Shown: positions 6,835 through 7,611 of the stretch, in pieces
How the letters are laid out: each line of letters starts with the position of its first letter
How positions within the stretch are numbered: position 1 is the stretch's first letter
Source: Calditrichota bacterium
GTDB lineage: Bacteria; Electryoneota; RPQS01
Length of the DNA: 7,611 nucleotides
Direction of reading: 5' to 3'
Assembly (NCBI GenBank): GCA_020057985.1
Contig: JAGVEU010000272.1
Coordinates: 1 to 7,611 of the forward strand
Made by a program: the position numbers and the translations under genes
The notes under the pieces: model-generated
What the model saw: the letters and a program-made list of their open reading frames with translations, nothing else
The model's database searches: none
Told to the model about the DNA's origin: nothing

Positions 6835-7611
6835 TTCCGGCTCAACCATTGACCGTAGCCGATTTTCACTTCAGCGCCACCGTCGCGGTCGGCAATGATA
6901 TTCCCGCGAAGAAACGTCTTCTCGACAACGGCATCGAAGGTCCTTCCTTCAAAGGGTGTGTATTTGCCTTTACTGTGCATATTTATAGCGGCAACGATTT
7001 CGCTCTGCCAAAGATTCAGTAGCGCAAAGTCCGCATCTTTTCCGATCTCAAGGCTGCCCTTGCGATGCGAAAGACCAAAGAACTGAGCGGGTTTAGTGCA
7101 AAGAACTTCAATTGCTCGACCCAAAGACAGTCTGCCTGATTTGAATCCCGCGCTAATGATAAACGGAACTCGATGCTCGACACCAGGAATTCCGCCGTAC
7201 ACTTCCCAGAAATTGGCGGATGATTTCTCCTTTTGCGGATCGCAACCTGCGTGATCGGTGGTGACAAAGGACAGAGTTCCGTGTGCAAGCGCGCTCCACA
7301 AGGCCTCGCGATCGGTTTCAGTCTTTACAGGGGGAGCGGTTTTCAAGTGCGCCGAAATACTCGGATTTACAAAATCATCTTGTGTAAACTGCAGATAGTG
7401 CGGACATGTTTCAGCAGTGAATCGGAGACCCTCTTGTTGTGCGGCACGAACAATATCCACTCCTCGCGCCGAACTCAAGTGGACAATATGAATTGGGAGT
7501 TCGATCTGGCGCGCGATTTCTCTCAGAACGGCAATCGCAGAGGCCTCAGCAAGAGTGTCGCGCGATTGACAGTAAGCCTTCCAGTCATTTCTGCCTGCTT
7601 TCTGCAGCGAC
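6831..7611 (-). CDS. Cyclic amidohydrolase, allantoinase/dihydropyrimidinase/hydantoinase family (partial, N-terminus outside window)
   Basis: The frame is open without a stop from the window edge (first whole codon at 7610) to TGA at 6831, giving 259 C-terminal residues; about 200 N-terminal residues with the HxH motif and the carbamylated lysine are missing. Seen: a metal-ligand His in IHIVHLSSARG (visible residues about 40-50), then TAETCPHYLQFT, a substrate-loop TAPPVKTE, the metal-ligand Asp in TTDHAGCD, and the family C-terminal pattern (GSLEIGKDADFALL, then KYTPFEGR and a TFLRGNIIADRDG-type beta-sandwich return). This family hydrolyses cyclic amide bonds in hydantoin, dihydropyrimidine or allantoin rings in the cytoplasm. 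The CPHY motif and the YTPFEGR stretch resemble allantoinase (AllB) more than E. coli HyuA, but position beside ssnA and ygeY matches HyuA. It overlaps the next gene by 4 nt. The substrate cannot be settled from sequence; the family call is firm. Confidence 0.9.
   Translation of the reverse strand, partial: SLQKAGRNDWKAYCQSRDTLAEASAIAVLREIARQIELPIHIVHLSSARGVDIVRAAQQEGLRFTAETCPHYLQFTQDDFVNPSISAHLKTAPPVKTETDREALWSALAHGTLSFVTTDHAGCDPQKEKSSANFWEVYGGIPGVEHRVPFIISAGFKSGRLSLGRAIEVLCTKPAQFFGLSHRKGSLEIGKDADFALLNLWQSEIVAAINMHSKGKYTPFEGRTFDAVVEKTFLRGNIIADRDGGAEVKIGYGQWLSRK

Noticed and set aside
1..7611. CRISPR arrays, tRNA/rRNA, insertion sequences, inverted-repeat terminators, riboswitches
   Set aside because: No repeated units, transposase motifs or RNA signatures were seen, and there is no non-coding stretch able to hold them.

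Overview
The window is one continuous minus-strand operon fragment from an unidentified bacterium. Base composition looks close to 50% GC by eye. There are seven genes, no intergenic spacer longer than about 7 nt, and both ends are cut inside genes. In transcription order (high to low coordinates) they are: the C-terminal part of a cyclic amidohydrolase of the allantoinase/dihydropyrimidinase/hydantoinase superfamily (window edge to 6831); an SsnA-type amidohydrolase (6834-5488); a three-subunit molybdenum hydroxylase of the xanthine dehydrogenase family, with Mo-pterin subunit (5491-3116), FAD subunit (3114-2230) and 2Fe-2S subunit (2233-1745); a dihydroorotate/dihydropyrimidine dehydrogenase-like flavoprotein with two C-terminal [4Fe-4S] motifs (1758-640); and the N-terminal two-thirds or so of a YgeY-type M20 metallohydrolase (632 to the window edge).

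The genes are tightly packed. Three junctions are 4-nt ATGA stop/start overlaps, one has a single base between stop and start, and the last ribosome binding site overlaps the preceding stop codon. This implies one polycistronic message with translational coupling. No promoter, terminator, RNA gene, repeat, CRISPR array or mobile element is visible; the promoter presumably lies upstream of the right-hand edge.

The gene set matches the E. coli ygeW-ygeX-ygeY-hyuA / ssnA-ygfK-ygfM-xdhD neighbourhood, which is linked to selenium-dependent molybdenum hydroxylases and to anaerobic purine or urate breakdown. A plausible reading (inference) is that the molybdenum hydroxylase interconverts oxopurines, the DHOD-like Fe-S flavoprotein performs a redox step on the heterocycle or passes electrons, and three metal-dependent hydrolases open the rings and cleave the products. 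The most unusual points are the stand-alone DHOD-ferredoxin protein, where E. coli has the large YgfK, and the loss in that protein of the catalytic Asn/Cys loop expected of a true dihydroorotate or dihydropyrimidine dehydrogenase. All plus-strand open frames overlap these genes and look like shadows.
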